From assembly GCF_019097595.1 (NCBI RefSeq), contig NC_080734.1, positions 10,618,392 to 10,682,391 on the forward strand: a stretch of DNA of 64,000 bases, written 5' to 3'. Each line of letters opens with the position of its first letter. The first letter of the stretch is position 1. This DNA is from Hemibagrus wyckioides. Lineage: Eukaryota > Chordata > Actinopteri > Siluriformes > Bagridae. Below, one piece after another: positions 59,771-64,000 of this stretch. The notes beneath the pieces were generated by a model. The model ran no database searches. It was not told the DNA's origin and worked only from the letters and a program-made list of their open reading frames with translations. The position numbers were made by a program, and so were the translations under genes.

Positions 59771-60733
59771 TGTCGGAACTCAGAGCCCCCTCCGAGTGGA
59801 CAGATCACCGGGTGGAATTTTAGTTTGTGTCTATTTCTCTTAGCTTTCCATAATTTTACCCAGTGAACTCAATAAACTATCAAAAACATAGCCAAAATAA
59901 AGGAGATCTCAGTCAGCAAATGAGAAGAAGCAGGTTTCTTTATTCAGCCATTCATGCAGTCAATCACATGCATTTCTGAAGAGAGCAGCTAGTCTAAAAA
60001 AAACCCCCAAAATTCCCCTCTACTTATACCTCAGGTGCCCCATGGCGCCTCCTTTTCCTAATTTAAATATTTCCAGCAATTTCCCATTATATTCAATGTA
60101 TGGCTATTTTCATCCCTCCTTCCTTAATTTACATACTTTTACCATGTCCCATTATTTTCTTATTTGTCCTGATATCGCCCCTAAATTGAGGTCATCCTCC
60201 CCTTTTCAAATCTTTTTTTCAATAATTTTTCATAATTTTCAAATTAGTACCCTGACCTTTTCTCCTTTTCTCAATGTCATCTTTGACCTTTATTTAAGTT
60301 AGATACGCTTCTATTTCTAAGTTTAAATGTGCTTCTGTTCCTAAGTCATTCTAAGTAAGCCTTACCACTATTGCACTTCATTGCTATTAGTTACTGATGT
60401 TCCGATGCTGTTATATCTAGCTTACCGCCCACACTGTCTGTCTTCTCCATCTTGGTGCCTATGCTATGTCTAGCTTACTGCCACACTGTCTGTCTTCTCT
60501 CATCTTGGTACCTATTCTGGGCCCTAAAATTCCCCTTTCTTGCTCACCAGTCTCAGTGTGGTTATTACACTAGCACACTAATATTAAAAGTTCTGCATGA
60601 TTATTATAAAGGTTATACATTTGCATTAATCAAAGCCAGCTACTAATCAATAGCTAAATAATTTTGATAGATAACCACTACTTTTAGGCAGAGTATTGCT
60701 ATTTTAAATCTAGGCATATAATTTTCTCCGACA
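59771..60733 (-). mobile_element. Retroviral-type solo LTR inside the satellite
   Basis: A 963-bp insertion bounded by the perfect inverted ends TGTCGGA and TCCGACA (the TG...CA rule of LTRs) and flanked by a 4-bp target duplication CTAC. Read on the minus strand it has LTR order: a U3 with two 53-bp direct repeats (about 60417-60522) containing ACAGACAGTGTGG, a TATAAG box at 60027-60022, and AATAAA at 59944-59939 about 80 bp downstream. A U5-like segment then ends at 59771. There is no coding sequence, primer-binding site or second LTR, so it is a solo LTR left by recombination. The 4-bp duplication fits some endogenous retroviruses and Gypsy-type elements; the family is not assigned. Confidence 0.85.
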
Positions 60734-63700
60734 CTACACTGTGTACACTATTCCCTACACTGTGTACACTATGCCCTACGCTGTGTACACTATTCCCTAC
60801 ACTGTGTACACTGTGCCCTACACTCTGTACACTATGCCCTACACTCTGTACACTATGCCCTACACACTGTACACTATGCCCTACACTTTGTACACTATGC
60901 CCTACACTCTGTACACTATTCCCTACACTCTGTACACTATTCCCTACACTGTGTACACTATGCCCTACACTCTGTACACTATGCCCTAAACACTGTACAC
61001 TATGCCCTACACTCTGTACACTATGCCCTACACTCTGTACACTATTCCCTACACTCTGTACACTATTCCCTACACTGTGTACACTGTGCCCTACACTCTG
61101 TACACTATTCCCTACACTGTGTACACTATGCTCTACACTGTGTACACTATGCCCTACACTGTGTACACTATTCCCTACACTGTGTACACTGTGCCCTACA
61201 CTCTGTACACTATTCCCTACACTCTGTACACTATTCCCTACACTCTGTACACTATTCCCTACACTCTGTACACTATTCCCTACACTCTGTACACTATGCC
61301 CTACACTGTGTACACTATTCCCTACACTGTGTACACTATTCCCTACACTCTGTACACTATGCCCTACACTCTGTACACTATTCCCTACACTGTGTACACT
61401 ATGCCCTACACTCTGTACACTATTCCCTACACTGTGTACACTGTGCCCTACACTCTGTACACTATTCCCTACACTCTGTACACTATTCCCTACACTCTGT
61501 ACACTATTCCCTACACTCTGTACACTATTCCCTACACTCTGTACACTATGCCCTACACTGTGTACACTATTCCCTACACTCTGTACACTATTCCCTACAC
61601 TCTGTACACTATTCCCTACACTGTGTACACTATTCCCTACACTGTGTACACTCTTCCCTACACTGTGTACACTATGCCCTACACTCTGTACACTATGCCC
61701 TACACTCTGTACACTATGCCCTACACTGTGTACACTATTCCCTACACTGTGTACACTATTCCCTACACTGTGTACACTATTCCCTACATTGTGTACACTA
61801 TGCCCTACACTCTGTACACTATGCCCTACATTGTGTACACTATTCCCTACACTGTGTACACTGTGCCCTACACTCTGTACACTATTCCCTACACTCTGTA
61901 CACTATTCCCTACACTCTGTACACTATTCCCTACACTCTGTACACTATTCCCTACACTCTGTACACTATTCCCTACACTGTGTACACTATTCCCTACACT
62001 CTGTACACTATGCCCTACACTCTGTACACTATTCCCTACACTGTGTACACTATGCCCTACACTCTGTACACTATTCCCTACACTGTGTACACTGTGCCCT
62101 ACACTCTGTACACTATTCCCTACACTCTGTACACTATTCCCTACACTCTGTACACTATTCCCTACACTCTGTACACTATTCCCTACACTCTGTACACTAT
62201 TCCCTACACTGTGTACACTATTCCCTACACTGTGTACACTCTTCCCTACACTGTGTACACTATGCCCTACACTCTGTACACTATGCCCTACACTCTGTAC
62301 ACTATGCCCTACACTGTGTACACTATTCCCTACACTGTGTACACTATTCCCTACACTCTGTACACTATTCCCTACATTGTGTACACTATGCCCTACACTC
62401 TGTACACTATGCCCTACATTGTGTACACTATTCCCTACACTGTGTACACTATGCCCTACACTCTGTACACTATTCCCTACATTGTGTACACTATTCCCTA
62501 CACTCTGTACACTATTCCCTACACTCTGTACACTATGCCCTACACTGTGTACACTATTCCCTACACTCTGTACACTATTCCCTACACTCTGTACACTATG
62601 CCCTACACTGTGTACACTATGCCCTACACTCTGTACACTATTCCCTACACTCTGTACACTATTCCCTACACTGTGTACACTCTTCCCTACACTGTGTACA
62701 CTCTTCCCTACACTGTGTACACTCTTCCCTACACTGTGTACACTATTCCCTACACTGTGTACACTATTCCCTACACTGTGTACACTCTTCCCTACACTGT
62801 GTACACTATTCCCTACACTGTGTACACTATTCCCTACACTGTGTACACTCTTCCCTACACTGTGTACACTATTCCCTACACTGTGTACACTCTTCCCTAC
62901 ACTGTGTACACTATGCCCTACACTCTGTACACTATTCCCTACACTGTGTACACTCTTCCCTACACTCTGTACACTATTCCCTACACTGTGTACACTATGC
63001 CCTACACTGTGTACACTCTTCCCTACACTCTGTACACTATTCCCTACACTGTGTACACTATGCCCTACACTCTGTACACTATTCCCTACACTGTGTACAC
63101 AATGCCCTACACTGTGTACACTATTCCCTACACTCTGTACACTATTCCCTACACTCTGTACACTATTCCCTACACTCTGTACACTATTCCCTACACTCTG
63201 TACACTATGCCCTACACTGTGTACACTATTCCCTACACTCTGTACACTATTCCCTACACTCTGTACACTATTCCCTACACTGTGTACACTATTCCCTACA
63301 CTGTGTACACTCTTCCCTACACTGTGTACACTATGCCCTACACTCTGTACACTATGCCCTACACTCTGTACACTATGCCCTACACTGTGTACACTATTCC
63401 CTACACTGTGTACACTATTCCCTACACTGTGTACACTATTCCCTACATTGTGTACACTATGCCCTACACTCTGTACACTATGCCCTACATTGTGTACACT
63501 ATTCCCTACACTGTGTACACTATGCCCTACACTCTGTACACTATTCCCTACATTGTGTACACTATTCCCTACACTCTGTACACTATTCCCTACACTCTGT
63601 ACACTATGCCCTACACTGTGTACACTATTCCCTACACTCTGTACACTATTCCCTACACTCTGTACACTATGCCCTACACTGTGTACACTATGCCCTACAC

Positions 63701-64000
63701 TCTGTACACTATTCCCTACACTCTGTACACTATTCCCTACACTGTGTACACTCTTCCCTACACTGTGTACACTATGCCCTATACTCTGTACACTATTCCC
63801 TACACTGTGTACACTATTCCCTACACTGTGTACACTGTGCCCTACACTCTGTACACTATTCCCTACACTCTGTACACTATTCCCTACACTCTGTACACTA
63901 TGCCCTACACTGTGTACACTATGCCCTACACTCTGTACACTATTCCCTACACTCTGTACACTATTCCCTACACTGTGTACACTATTCCCTACACTGTGTA
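60734..64000. repeat. 21-bp satellite array, right domain (continues past window)
   Basis: About 155 units of the same 21-bp satellite. The AGTAAG variant seen left of the LTR is absent. Instead ACTATT, ACTATG, ACTGTG and ACTCTT precede the CCC. Blocks repeat at longer spacing: the rare CCCTACATTGTG unit recurs at 61787, 62375 and 63446, exactly 588 (28 units) and 1071 (51 units) bases apart, each time followed by a second copy 42 bp on. This indicates duplication of multi-unit segments. Confidence 0.97.

Noticed and set aside
57956..59866. 636-codon open frame with MPYTLYT-type heptads as a gene
   Set aside because: It is an in-phase reading of the 21-bp satellite. Its start and stop fall at the array border and in the LTR, there are no splice or promoter signals, and parallel frames are also open.
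59771..60733. DNA transposon with 7-bp inverted ends
   Set aside because: The TG...CA ends, a TATA box and AATAAA at LTR spacing, and a tandemly repeated U3 fit an LTR much better; some doubt remains without genome copies.
57868..64000. Tandem array considered as a CRISPR array
   Set aside because: The units are contiguous with no unique spacers, and the genome is a vertebrate one.

Overview
The window looks like nuclear DNA of a ray-finned (teleost) fish. The genes carry vertebrate GT-AG introns, a vertebrate-type tRNA-Ile is present, and the intergenic and intronic DNA is full of Tc1/mariner remnants, tRNA-derived SINE-like elements, long di- and tetranucleotide tracts and minisatellites typical of teleosts. 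Every gene I can support lies on the minus strand.

Layout. (1) 1-14.2 kb has no well-supported coding exon apart from a weak terminal-exon candidate near 0.4 kb. It is repeat-rich and lies downstream of, and is probably largely intron 1 of, a Nance-Horan-family (NHS-like) gene whose first coding exon is at 14229-14514. (2) 14.5-19.8 kb holds a compound microsatellite and the probable 3' UTR of the next gene. (3) 19846-29567 is a complete acbd3 (Golgi protein GCP60): eight coding exons that join without frame error to 522 codons, with an acyl-CoA-binding domain, a charged coiled coil, a Gln-rich stretch and a C-terminal GOLD domain. (4) 29.7-34.4 kb holds a 40-bp minisatellite against the acbd3 promoter, a Tc1-like element and a tRNA-Ile(AAT). 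(5) 34417-35514 is a one-exon chemokine receptor, best matched to CCR6. (6) 37660-54828 is cep43 (FGFR1OP/FOP): 20 coding exons, 506 codons, all phases compatible. It includes four exons encoding an EF-hand-like module that I do not recall in the human protein. The ccr6-cep43 pairing is also found on human 6q27. (7) 55889-56368 holds the last two exons of a SUN-domain (LINC complex) protein, with a one-base frame conflict between them. (8) 57.87-64.0 kb is a 21-bp satellite that runs off the window end and is split by a retroviral-type solo LTR with a 4-bp target duplication.

The genes do not form a pathway. ACBD3 acts at the Golgi, CCR6 is a leukocyte surface receptor, CEP43 is a centriole/basal-body protein, the SUN protein belongs to the nuclear envelope, and the NHS-like protein is an actin/WAVE-type regulator. 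The most unusual parts are the CEP43 EF-hand cassette, the satellite domains divided by the LTR, and the broken SUN exon junction. Exon boundaries were placed by eye from splice motifs, phase and remembered homology; no database search was run.
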